Source: an uncultured Clostridium sp. (lineage in GTDB: Bacteria > Bacillota > Clostridia > Lachnospirales > Lachnospiraceae). From it: DNA of 5,592 bases. Below are positions 1 to 5,542 of this stretch, piece by piece. A program made the translations under genes and the position numbers. Within the stretch, counting starts at the first letter, position 1; every line of letters begins with the position of its first letter. Under the pieces are notes generated by a model that saw only the letters and a program-made list of their open reading frames with translations, did no database searches and was not told the DNA's origin. The stretch covers positions 1 through 5,592 of the forward strand of contig CANRXD010000137.1 in the NCBI GenBank assembly GCA_947643685.1. Reading direction: 5' to 3'.

Positions 1-98
1 ATCAGATTATTTTTCCGGAGGGCGGCCGTGAGCTGTGGTGGCATTCGGACCGGCTGACGGAGGAACAGTGGAAGGAAATATATGGAGGGGATGATTAG
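1..98 (+). CDS. C-terminal end of an unidentified gene, possibly another member of the lipoprotein family downstream
   Basis: An open frame enters from the left edge (first whole codon at base 3) and ends at TAG 96-98, giving 31 residues that finish RLTEEQWKEIYGGDD. The stop abuts the TTG start of the next gene, so the two are probably co-transcribed and translationally coupled. The fragment is too short to assign from the sequence alone. The tail pattern with WWHSDRLTEEQWKEIYG resembles, from my memory of Lachnospiraceae proteins, the C-terminus of the same extracellular family encoded by the next two genes. The stretch QIIFPEGGRELWW could align with the NRILDDGIFNIPEY end of the intact lipoprotein. 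That assignment is inference; the partial open frame is directly seen. Confidence 0.6.
   Translation, partial: QIIFPEGGRELWWHSDRLTEEQWKEIYGGDD
84..90 (+). promoter_or_regulatory. Ribosome binding site that fixes the TTG start at 99
   Basis: GGAGGGG lies 8 bases before TTG 99-101. The nearby ATG at 91-93 opens a frame of only six codons before TAA, so TTG is the credible start. The site lies inside the last codons of the preceding gene, which supports coupling. Confidence 0.7.
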
Positions 99-524
99 TT
101 GGAAGATTTAAAGCGGTTGCTCAGAAAGGGGAGTCTCCTGCTTATCCTGTTATGTCTGGCAGTGGCAGCCGGGAGCTTCTATACAGTCTTTAAGGAGGAC
201 GCAGGCCGAAAGCAGCCGGAGGAATCCTGGGAACCGGCTATGGAGATTTCCGGCAGCGCTGCCACAGGCAATACCGGGGCAGCAGACAATGGGAAAGAAC
301 AACAGGAATCTCTGTCATCACCATATTTTTTAGAAGAGCCGGACAGCCTGCTCAGTGAAGCTGAAGAAAAAGAACTGGAAAACAGTGCCCTGTCGGCTGC
401 CTTGGAGGTGCAGGAGGTATACAGGTATGCAGCAATAGAGGAGGATGCGCCCTATACTTATACGGTCAGGGATTTCTCTAGGGAACAGAGGAACCGGGTA
501 GTATCCATGCTGGGAGAGGCCTGA
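99..524 (+). CDS. N-terminal fragment of the split gene: signal-anchor, linker and start of the conserved domain
   Basis: The fragment has 141 residues from a TTG start with a good GGAGGGG site. Residues 1-11 are basic (MEDLKRLLRKG) and residues 12-31 form one hydrophobic segment, a signal anchor or signal peptide. A low-complexity linker rich in Glu, Ser, Gly and Ala follows (about 35-85). A helical segment (about 85-115) then corresponds to the ENERKEAEADLRAALELTRDIY region of the intact paralogue. There is no lipobox cysteine: the sequence reads AVAAGS where a Cys would be expected, unlike the paralogue. If made alone, the product would be an exported stub lacking nearly all of the conserved domain, so it is unlikely to work as the family protein does. 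Confidence 0.6.
   Translation: MEDLKRLLRKGSLLLILLCLAVAAGSFYTVFKEDAGRKQPEESWEPAMEISGSAATGNTGAADNGKEQQESLSSPYFLEEPDSLLSEAEEKELENSALSAALEVQEVYRYAAIEEDAPYTYTVRDFSREQRNRVVSMLGEA
522..524 (+). other. In-frame TGA interrupting the gene at 99-1379
   Basis: The codon after GCC (Ala) is TGA, followed in frame by TAT GTA AGT GTT ACT GAC GGG GCA AAT and then ATG 552. One base change (GGA to TGA) would explain it and restore LGEAGYVSVTDGANMEN. The next base is T, a context usually read as an efficient stop. The only structure just downstream is a 4-bp hairpin (GTAA-GTG-TTAC, 528-538), too weak for a selenocysteine insertion element. TGA also ends two other genes here, so the standard code applies. Confidence 0.75.
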
Positions 525-551
525 TATGTAAGTGTTACTGACGGGGCAAAT

Positions 552-1379
552 ATGGAAAACCATAACAGTGTCTGGGATTTTTATTCTGCTTATTTGAAGG
601 GGCAGGACAGCCTGGTTACTATTTTTGACGTGAATCTGGATGGGCTGATCGGTGCTTATACGTTTATACACAGGAAAGGAAACCTGCAGACCTTTTATGT
701 GCAGATCGGATGGAGGGAAGGGGGCGTACCGGAAATCATATCTACTGCTGTCAGTGATATTGCGGAGATAAAACTGACAGAAAAAGGATATTTCATTTAC
801 GCCTATACGGTACAGCTCTACCATTCCAGCCTGCGCCAGTTCTGGCGGGCAGCCCCGCTTTCTGACCGGTGCAGGGAGTTGACAGAAAAATATCTGGACG
901 GACTTAGCTATGTCAATTACAATGTCCTTGTAACGGACTGGGACAGCAGCAACGTGGAGGATATCCTGATGCCATGCATGTTTGAGGACCTGTACCGCAT
1001 GGATACGGGAGAGATTCTGCGGCCGGAAAATGGGGAGATACCTGCAGAGGTATATGAACGGATCATGACCACGTATTTTCCAGTCACAAAGGAACGGATA
1101 AGGGAGATATGCGGTTACTGCGCAGACACAGACAGCTATCCGTATGAAATGATCTTTTCCAGCCCGTATCCGCCTTTTGGGGAAGTGGTGGGGGATAAGG
1201 AGAACCCGGACGGAACGCTGACCCTCTTTGTAGATGGGGTATGGCCGGATTATAACTCCGACTGTGCGTTTACCAACATCATAACCGTTCAGCCCTTTGA
1301 TGACGGGACATTCCGTTATTTATCCAATTCCATAGAGAAAAAGGAGCTGGACATTCCCAACGTATATGATATGAAATAA
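552..1379 (+). CDS. C-terminal fragment of the split gene: conserved domain without an export signal
   Basis: This 275-residue open frame from ATG 552 carries most of the conserved domain: TEKGYF at 76-81, CRELTEK at 107-113, DWD at 129-131, IPAEVYE at 163-169, YFPVTKERIRE at 175-185 and DGTLTLFVDGV at 220-230. It has no signal peptide, although its full-length paralogue is an extracellular lipoprotein. This indicates that the ATG is an internal Met and not the native start. Upstream, GGGG at 543-546 is only a weak ribosome binding site, so re-initiation after the TGA would be inefficient and any product would stay in the cytoplasm. The segment between TEKGYF and CREL is shorter than in the paralogue. 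A stand-alone cytoplasmic protein is possible but not favoured. Confidence 0.6.
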   Translation: MENHNSVWDFYSAYLKGQDSLVTIFDVNLDGLIGAYTFIHRKGNLQTFYVQIGWREGGVPEIISTAVSDIAEIKLTEKGYFIYAYTVQLYHSSLRQFWRAAPLSDRCRELTEKYLDGLSYVNYNVLVTDWDSSNVEDILMPCMFEDLYRMDTGEILRPENGEIPAEVYERIMTTYFPVTKERIREICGYCADTDSYPYEMIFSSPYPPFGEVVGDKENPDGTLTLFVDGVWPDYNSDCAFTNIITVQPFDDGTFRYLSNSIEKKELDIPNVYDMK

Positions 1380-1380
1380 A

Positions 1381-1386
1381 GGAAGG
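1381..1386 (+). promoter_or_regulatory. Ribosome binding site of the lipoprotein gene
   Basis: GGAAGG stands 6 bases before ATG 1393, in the 13-base gap after the TAA at 1377-1379. The gap is too short for its own promoter, so this gene is read on the same transcript as the split gene. Confidence 0.7.
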
Positions 1387-1392
1387 ATTTCC

Positions 1393-2655
1393 ATGGAAAT
1401 AAGAAAAATATATATCCAGACTATTATTATAATGATGGCAGGATTTTTGTGTGCCTGTGGAGGAAAAAAGCAGGAGGAGTTTTCACTGTCCGGCGCCATA
1501 GAAGGCAGGGAAGAATCTTCTTTGGCAGAGAGCAGGGAAGATAGTGACAAAAAAGGGCGTTGGGAAAAAGGGTATGATCTTCCGGTTGATGAAAACGAAA
1601 GGAAAGAAGCGGAAGCTGACTTAAGGGCCGCGTTGGAATTGACCAGGGACATTTACCAAGAAGCGGACAAAGGCGATGCTTCAAACGTGGTTTTATCAGA
1701 GGAAGTTTTAATTCAATTAAAAGAGAAGCTAAAGACTATGGGCATGCCGGTCACAGGAAGCGAACCGTACCAGGTTATGGAGAACTGGCAGGAGATGGAG
1801 CGTTTTTTACAGGATGCCGGAGTGGGAAAGGCCGGGACCGTGCTCCTGTACCGGATTCATGGAGATGGAGGAATCGGAAGGTTTCAATATCAGTATGATG
1901 GAGAAAATCTGTATGTGCTGGCAGCAAATATGACATGGGGGAAAGATGAAACACCGATGCCTGCGTACATTTCCTATACAAGAATAAAAGAATGGCGGTA
2001 TACGGAAAAAGGATATTTCTGCTATGAATTATGTGTACCGGAACCTCCGGAAGTATCGGAGATTGTTGATGGAAGCTGCCTGGTCAGAGTGAGGCCCCTG
2101 CCACAGGAGTGCCGTGAAGTGTCCGAAAAATGTGTGCTTCCATTGGGGTATCAGGGAAATAACCTGTTATGCTCCAACTGGGACAGGGAGAGCCTGGATA
2201 AACTGGATTATAACGGGATTTATGAATATTTTTATGGGATGAAATATGACAGGCGGTTTGAACCGGAGCAGTATCCCCATGGGATACCGGCAGAAGAGTT
2301 TGAAAACACCATCATGGATTACCTTCCGGTTTCCAGGGAGGAGATTCGGCAGTGGGCCGTGTTTGATGAAGGGCGTCAAGTCTACCGATGGGAGAGACTG
2401 GGGTGCGGAAATTACGCACCCAGTTTCTTCGGTACTTCTGTTCCCGAGGTGACACAGATCAGGGAAAATGAAGATGGAACATTTACCCTGACTGTGGATG
2501 CGGTATGCCAGATGATTTTATGCAATGATGCGGTCATAACCCATGAACTTACGGTCAGGCTCTCAGAAAACGGAGATATCCAGTATCTGGAGAACCGGAT
2601 ACTGGATGACGGAATTTTTAATATCCCGGAGTATCAGTATCGGATTGGAAAATAA
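1393..2655 (+). CDS. DUF6070-like extracellular lipoprotein of unknown function
   Basis: This 420-residue protein starts at ATG 1393. Residues 1-22 form a lipoprotein signal peptide: basic MEIRK, a hydrophobic stretch, then the lipobox L-C-A-C with Cys22 as the predicted lipid-modified residue, followed by GG. It should be anchored to the outer face of the membrane. A charged, Ser/Glu-rich linker (about 25-65) leads to a helical segment (66-116) and then a mixed domain to the end. Notable blocks are RYTEKGYF (202-209), QECREVSEK (238-246), NWD (262-264), GIPAEEFE (297-304), YLPVSREEIR (310-319) and DGTFTLTVDAV (361-371). No catalytic motif is recognised. It is the intact paralogue of the stop-split gene upstream and probably shares its transcript. 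The name DUF6070 is from memory and was not checked; the lipoprotein assignment is read from the sequence. Confidence 0.85.
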   Translation: MEIRKIYIQTIIIMMAGFLCACGGKKQEEFSLSGAIEGREESSLAESREDSDKKGRWEKGYDLPVDENERKEAEADLRAALELTRDIYQEADKGDASNVVLSEEVLIQLKEKLKTMGMPVTGSEPYQVMENWQEMERFLQDAGVGKAGTVLLYRIHGDGGIGRFQYQYDGENLYVLAANMTWGKDETPMPAYISYTRIKEWRYTEKGYFCYELCVPEPPEVSEIVDGSCLVRVRPLPQECREVSEKCVLPLGYQGNNLLCSNWDRESLDKLDYNGIYEYFYGMKYDRRFEPEQYPHGIPAEEFENTIMDYLPVSREEIRQWAVFDEGRQVYRWERLGCGNYAPSFFGTSVPEVTQIRENEDGTFTLTVDAVCQMILCNDAVITHELTVRLSENGDIQYLENRILDDGIFNIPEYQYRIGK

Positions 2656-2702
2656 AGATTACCACAGACCATTGGAGAAGGCCAGCGGTTATCCTTGTTC
2701 CC

Positions 2703-3068
2703 TCATACAAAAAGACACCAGCACACGCCGAATTTATCAATGAGCTTAAATTGGCATGGACTATAATCACATGGGCCGACAGGGGTATCGTTTGATGCGC
2801 CTTCTTTCAGTACTTCATAAGCTTTTTGGATCTGGTTTTCATGGCCTTCTCCAAGGTGGAAACAGAACATCATCGTATTTCCTATAGTAACATCCTCAGA
2901 AATTTCCGAAACAGCCAGTATTTGTCCATAGGCGTTCAGTTCGGAATGCATATAGCCGCCGCTGCCGTCAGGGTAAGCGCATAGGAGTTCGGCATCAAAA
3001 GCCTTTTGGTAAAGTGCCCCTGCTTCCATGCTGTTTTTTACAAATACCTGCATCATTGATCTTAACAT
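2703..3068 (-). CDS. VOC (glyoxalase/bleomycin-resistance fold) family protein, PhnB-like
   Basis: This 121-residue protein has the pattern of PhnB-type VOC proteins: an N-terminal strand (MLRSMMQVFV), a helix EAGALYQKAFDAELL (15-29), the strand-turn region GGYMHSELNAYGQILAVSE (38-55), a second strand-helix unit MMFCFHLGEGHENQIQKAYEVLKEG (66-90) and the closing signature DKFGVCWCLFV. His41 in MHSEL sits where family metal ligands often occur. The length matches short cytoplasmic members of the family. Such proteins bind small ligands, often with a metal; the substrate here cannot be told. ATG 3068 was chosen because GGAGG lies 10 bases upstream. The frame is open further upstream to 3311, but that extension overlaps the GNAT remnant in another frame and has no family resemblance. 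It converges on the lipoprotein gene, leaving 47 bases between the stops. Six cysteines are present, a rather high number. Confidence 0.85.
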   Translation of the reverse strand: MLRSMMQVFVKNSMEAGALYQKAFDAELLCAYPDGSGGYMHSELNAYGQILAVSEISEDVTIGNTMMFCFHLGEGHENQIQKAYEVLKEGASNDTPVGPCDYSPCQFKLIDKFGVCWCLFV

Positions 3069-3186
3069 ATTATATTTTCCTCCATCACTGAGATTTCTGA
3101 TTCTGCCCTCTTTTCCGATTTTACTTCCATTGACCGATTTCGGGAAGACCTGAAGAGGAGAATCTTCTAAATTTACAAAAGCAGTT

Positions 3187-3215
3187 TTTATAGCCAGTAT
3201 TATTGTTTTTCCCAA
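3187..3215 (-). promoter_or_regulatory. Possible promoter of the VOC gene
   Basis: On the minus strand, TTGGGA (3210-3215) is followed after exactly 17 bases by TATAAA (3187-3192). The boxes match the housekeeping consensus at four and five of six positions. It would give a leader of roughly 110 bases before ATG 3068. It falls at the tail of the GNAT remnant. This is a pattern match in AT-rich DNA and is only suggestive. Confidence 0.35.
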
Positions 3216-3618
3216 AATGTCTATTTTACAGTAGAAAGATATCCAATTTTCTTGTAAAATCCGTCCGATCCGCCTGTCATATGGGTTGCGCCTAATGCCT
3301 TTGTTCTCCAATACATTTCTGTCAAAGCGGCAGAGGCGAAACCCTTATGCCGGTATTCGGGTATGGTACAGAGTGGTTCCATGGGCCTTCGCTCTGTTCA
3401 TGGTCAAACCCTTTAAAACAGCATTTGCTCACTTTTTCCATATCCATATCCTGGCGGTTTACAAAGTGAAAGCCTTTTGGCAGTGGGTAATCCAATTCGT
3501 TTGCGAAATCGTACTGCATATCCCAGTGTTCCGATTTCTGGCGATATCCTAACTGACGCGCAGCGCACATCAATTTTTCCGCAATCTGATAAAATATGAA
3601 ATGGTCTTTGTGTAACAT
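3200..3618 (-). pseudogene. Decayed GNAT-family N-acetyltransferase (C-terminal half only, frameshifted)
   Basis: Two frames together carry parts of one GNAT protein. The first, from 3618 down to about 3382, includes QLGYRQKSEHWDMQYDF, DYPLPKGFHFV and EKVSKCCFKGFDHEQSEGPW. The second, from ATG 3382 to TAG 3221-3223, reads MEPLCTIPEYRHKGFASAAL and then ALGATHMTGGSDGFYKKIGY. It contains the acetyl-CoA-binding R-x-x-G-x-A signature (RHKGFA). In relatives as I remember them, about 45-50 residues separate GPW from MEPLCT; here they are fused at CCATGG (3379-3384), pointing to an internal deletion that also shifts the frame. The N-terminal half of this roughly 280-300-residue family is missing. After the TAG, six more sense codons (TFWEKQ) lead to TAA 3200-3202 and resemble the usual family tail. 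The frame-one ORF has GGAGG only one base before ATG 3618, so a native start there is unlikely. No functional enzyme is expected. Confidence 0.8.
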
Positions 3619-3687
3619 TCCTCCAATGATTCTGCACTTCCAAAACCTATATCCCCCCTTGTTTACTGAAAAATATTTTTAAGTTTC

Positions 3688-3722
3688 TTTTAAGACTGGG
3701 CAGGGAGCCTGCAGTCTCAAAA
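3688..3722 (-). terminator. Hairpin downstream of the blaR1-like gene, possible but atypical terminator
   Basis: On the minus strand the sequence folds as TTTTGAGACTGCAGG, loop CTC, CCTGC, bulged CC, AGTCTTAAAA. This gives about 15 pairs, including a G-U wobble that would be an A-C mismatch in plus-strand RNA. It starts about 20 bases after the TAA of the protease gene. The 3' side is A-rich and is not followed at once by a T run (TTTTT comes about 15 bases later), so it is not a textbook intrinsic terminator. It could also protect the 3' end of the message. Confidence 0.45.
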
Positions 3723-3742
3723 TGGAGGATCATTTTCGGTGC

Positions 3743-5098
3743 TTATTCCAGTCCGGCCAGATTCTCCTCCATTTTGTCTAACACTCTTTTTTTCTGGGTT
3801 TCTGTTAAAAATCCGTCTGCCACTGCGTCTTCCAGAATCTCTGTCACATCTTTTATATCATTCTGGTAAGTTTTAGCAGTCAGAGGTGTATTCCGGCTTA
3901 CAAGTTCCGGCCGCATGACAATGGTTGGGTTGAAAGCGACCACAGTGGTTTCCGTGGATACCATAAACGCACCTTTATAGATGACAAATTCCCCTTTTCC
4001 GTTGTCAGCTTTCAGACGCTCCAGGTCCCGTTCCATGGCTAAGGCATCCAGATCTCCCTCCCCTCTGTCCTCTTTTACAGTATCTACAATCCTTTGATAC
4101 TCTTCCACCGAGTACAGTTCAAAAATCCCTCCAAGGGTCGGGTCATTCTTCAGGGATTTCATGGAAAAAGCGCCAGAAGGAACGGCGCCGTAGACTGCGA
4201 CGCAGCTTATGGTGGCAGCGATAGTCAGCATGATTCCCGTAAAGGATTTTTTTTCTTTCATGTGAATGAGATGACTGATACGTTCTTTCATAAGACTTTG
4301 TCCAAAACCGGAAGTCAGAAGATTGATTCCGGCTCTCTTTGCTTCCAGTTCTACCAGTAAATCGGCATAGAGCTTTCGGTTTTCTCTTCCAACGGCCCGG
4401 ACTACGGCTTCATCACAGGCCAGTTCCATATCCCGGCAGGCCAGGGCAGCCATGAGCCATACCAGAGGGTTAAACCAGTGGCAGACGCAGGATATGGTCA
4501 GGCACAGCTTTTTCAGTGCATCCAGGTGCCGGATGTGGGCTGCTTCATGTTCCAGGATCAGCTTCATGCTCTCTTTGTCCGCCCAGTCGGACTGTTTTGG
4601 AAGCAGGATTACCGGGAAGAAGATACCATAGGTTAAGGGGGAAGCAATCTCGTCCGAAACCCGGACGGTAATTCTGCGGAAGGAACGTTTCTGCTCCAGC
4701 CACATGGGAATCCAGGAAGATTCCTTAAGAGGAATTGCTGTGCGGTATTTCTTCATACTGGCGGCATGAAGATAAGCGATATACAGGCTGACAGATACAG
4801 CGCCGCAAAGCCACAGGATTTTAAGGAGATTCCATCCGAAGTCCGGCCCGGCCCCGGCTGTCTGCCAGGTTTCTGCCGAAAGGGGTAAAGCTGCGGTGAT
4901 ATCCGGCATTTTTTCCCTTAACTGATGGGCCGCAGGCACAGGAAAGCCCGCCGGTACGGGAATCATCAGCTTCCACCAGGCAAGCAGCCAGAGCAGCGAA
5001 AAAGTGGTTCTGGATATTCTGGCGGAAAAGAACTTCCGACATGCTATGACAATCAGGATCAGAACGGAAGCCGAAAGGCTCATCTGCAGCAGGTTCAT
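3743..5098 (-). CDS. BlaR1/MecR1-like M56 membrane zinc metalloprotease lacking the penicillin-binding sensor domain
   Basis: This protein has 451 residues from ATG 5098. The start was chosen because GGAG (5106-5109) lies 7 bases upstream and MNLLQMSLSASVLI is the usual family beginning; an upstream in-frame ATG at 5116 would overlap the repressor gene by 14 bases. Membrane segments are visible at about 2-21, 33-47, 91-111, 198-218 and 287-306. The cytoplasmic M56 peptidase domain carries HEAAH (184-188) as zinc site and ELACDE (225-230), with Glu225 the likely third ligand. NPLVWL (210-215) is also typical. In BlaR1 and MecR1 this protease is switched on by a beta-lactam-acylated sensor domain and leads to cleavage of BlaI/MecI. 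Here the extracellular tail (about 307-451) has no SxxK or KTG transpeptidase motif and is far shorter than the roughly 250-residue sensor. The signal is therefore probably not covalent beta-lactam binding. The gene lies 4 bases after the repressor gene, in the same operon. Confidence 0.88.
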   Translation of the reverse strand: MNLLQMSLSASVLILIVIACRKFFSARISRTTFSLLWLLAWWKLMIPVPAGFPVPAAHQLREKMPDITAALPLSAETWQTAGAGPDFGWNLLKILWLCGAVSVSLYIAYLHAASMKKYRTAIPLKESSWIPMWLEQKRSFRRITVRVSDEIASPLTYGIFFPVILLPKQSDWADKESMKLILEHEAAHIRHLDALKKLCLTISCVCHWFNPLVWLMAALACRDMELACDEAVVRAVGRENRKLYADLLVELEAKRAGINLLTSGFGQSLMKERISHLIHMKEKKSFTGIMLTIAATISCVAVYGAVPSGAFSMKSLKNDPTLGGIFELYSVEEYQRIVDTVKEDRGEGDLDALAMERDLERLKADNGKGEFVIYKGAFMVSTETTVVAFNPTIVMRPELVSRNTPLTAKTYQNDIKDVTEILEDAVADGFLTETQKKRVLDKMEENLAGLE

Positions 5099-5102
5099 AG
5101 GC

Positions 5103-5462
5103 TCACTCCATTTCATTGATCATTTGCTTTAATTCCTCCAGTTCCTTTTTTGACAGGGCCCTCTGGGATAACAGCGCCGAAAAAAGCAGGGGGACGGACC
5201 CGTCAAAGACACGGTTTACAAATTCCCTGGTATCATCCTGAACTGCCTGTTCTTTGGAAAGGAGAGCCCTGCAGACAAAATTCGGTTCCAGGCGTTCAAT
5301 AAAGCCCTTCTGGATACATTTTTTAATGACTGTGTAGGTGGTATTCTTATTCCAGCCGATGGTATCACGTAAGGTCAGGGAAATCTGTTTGGCTGTCACG
5401 TCTCCTTCTTTCCAGATTACTTCCATTACTTTTCGTTCTGAATCAAACAGTGTCTTTTCCAT
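5103..5462 (-). CDS. BlaI/MecI/CopY-family winged-helix transcriptional repressor
   Basis: This protein has 119 residues from ATG 5462. Residues LFDSERKVMEVIWKEGDVTAKQI (5-27) form the first helices of the winged-helix domain. WNKNTTYTVIKKCIQKGFIER (37-57) is the family recognition helix and wing. The C-terminal helices (about 70-119, ending KKELEELKQMINEME) form the dimerisation region. The family binds as a dimer to dyads at its own promoter and at target genes, and is inactivated when the partner protease is triggered. In staphylococcal BlaI the cleavage is at Asn-Phe; that pair is not seen here (the nearest place reads PLLFSALL), so a different site is likely. GTG 5474 in the same frame is an alternative start, but ATG 5462 has GAGGTG 9 bases upstream and gives the usual family N-terminus. 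The gene heads a two-gene operon with the M56 protease. Confidence 0.9.
   Translation of the reverse strand: MEKTLFDSERKVMEVIWKEGDVTAKQISLTLRDTIGWNKNTTYTVIKKCIQKGFIERLEPNFVCRALLSKEQAVQDDTREFVNRVFDGSVPLLFSALLSQRALSKKELEELKQMINEME
5106..5109 (-). promoter_or_regulatory. Ribosome binding site deciding the protease start
   Basis: GGAG within the last codons of the repressor gene stands 7 bases before ATG 5098. The earlier ATG at 5116 has no comparable purine-rich site at the right distance. This favours the shorter protein and translational coupling with the repressor. Confidence 0.6.
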
Positions 5463-5471
5463 ATCCGTGTT

Positions 5472-5477
5472 CACCTC
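5472..5477 (-). promoter_or_regulatory. Ribosome binding site deciding the repressor start
   Basis: GAGGTG is 9 bases upstream of ATG 5462. If translation began at the GTG inside this motif (5472-5474), only a weak ACGAG would precede it. The ATG is preferred. Confidence 0.55.
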
Positions 5478-5513
5478 GTATTCATTGTGTGTTCTTTATC
5501 GTACATTTCCTAT

Positions 5514-5542
5514 ACACTATCACAGTAGTCTGTTGATGTCAA
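5514..5542 (-). promoter_or_regulatory. Promoter of the repressor-protease operon
   Basis: On the minus strand a perfect -35 box TTGACA (5537-5542) is followed after 17 bases by TAGTGT (5514-5519). Alternatively, after 15 bases there is GATAGT preceded by TGT, an extended -10. The -10 is poor either way, but the -35 and its position about 50 bases before the start codon make this the likely promoter. Confidence 0.6.
5516..5529. promoter_or_regulatory. Probable BlaI-family operator overlapping the promoter
   Basis: ACTATCACAGTAGT (plus strand) is a dyad with arms ACTA and TAGT around six bases. It sits between the -35 box and the -10 region, where a bound repressor dimer would block transcription. 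It resembles the ACTACA-NN-TGTAGT type of BlaI/MecI site (core TACA-N-TGTA) at the outer positions, but the inner positions differ. The repressor gene starts just downstream, so autoregulation is expected. No second copy was noticed elsewhere in the window. Confidence 0.5.

Larger units (their letters stand above)
99..1379 (+). pseudogene. Extracellular DUF6070-like protein gene split by an in-frame TGA
   Basis: Two open frames, 99-524 and 552-1379, lie in the same reading frame. They are separated only by TGA 522-524 and nine sense codons. Reading through the stop gives one protein of 426 residues (141 + 1 + 9 + 275), against 420 for the intact paralogue next door. Similarity to that paralogue runs across the break: the segment before the stop (SREQRNRVVSMLGEA) aligns with its residues around LIQLKEKLKTMG, and the segment just after aligns through a shared MEN. 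Further shared blocks are TEKGYF, CRE-(V/L)-(S/T)-EK, IPAE..(E/Y)E.....Y.PV..E.IR and DGT.TL.VD.V. The simplest reading is a nonsense mutation, for example GGA (Gly) to TGA, that made a pseudogene. A sequencing error or programmed readthrough are alternatives. The function of the family is unknown; it is expected outside the membrane. Confidence 0.8.

Noticed and set aside
522..551. TGA as a selenocysteine codon or as a sense codon in a variant genetic code
   Set aside because: No stable hairpin follows the TGA (only 4 bp at 528-538), no known selenoprotein family is involved, and TGA ends both the VOC gene and the repressor gene normally.
330..824. Minus-strand 164-residue frame over the split gene
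   Set aside because: It lies antisense to coding sequence supported by homology to the paralogue and has no recognisable domain.
2656..2702. A terminator between the convergent lipoprotein and VOC genes
   Set aside because: Only 3-4 bp stems (for example TTGG/CCAG) can be drawn and there is no T run on either strand.
3069..3311. N-terminal extension of the VOC protein to a 202-residue form
   Set aside because: The extension has no family resemblance, overlaps the GNAT remnant in a different frame, and a good GGAGG precedes ATG 3068, which gives the normal family N-terminus.
3286..3552. Plus-strand open frame opposite the GNAT remnant
   Set aside because: It is the antisense of recognisable GNAT coding sequence and has no convincing ribosome binding site or domain.
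3413..3643. Minus-strand 76-residue frame overlapping the GNAT fragment
   Set aside because: It is a shifted frame of the same DNA; the GNAT motifs lie in the neighbouring frame.
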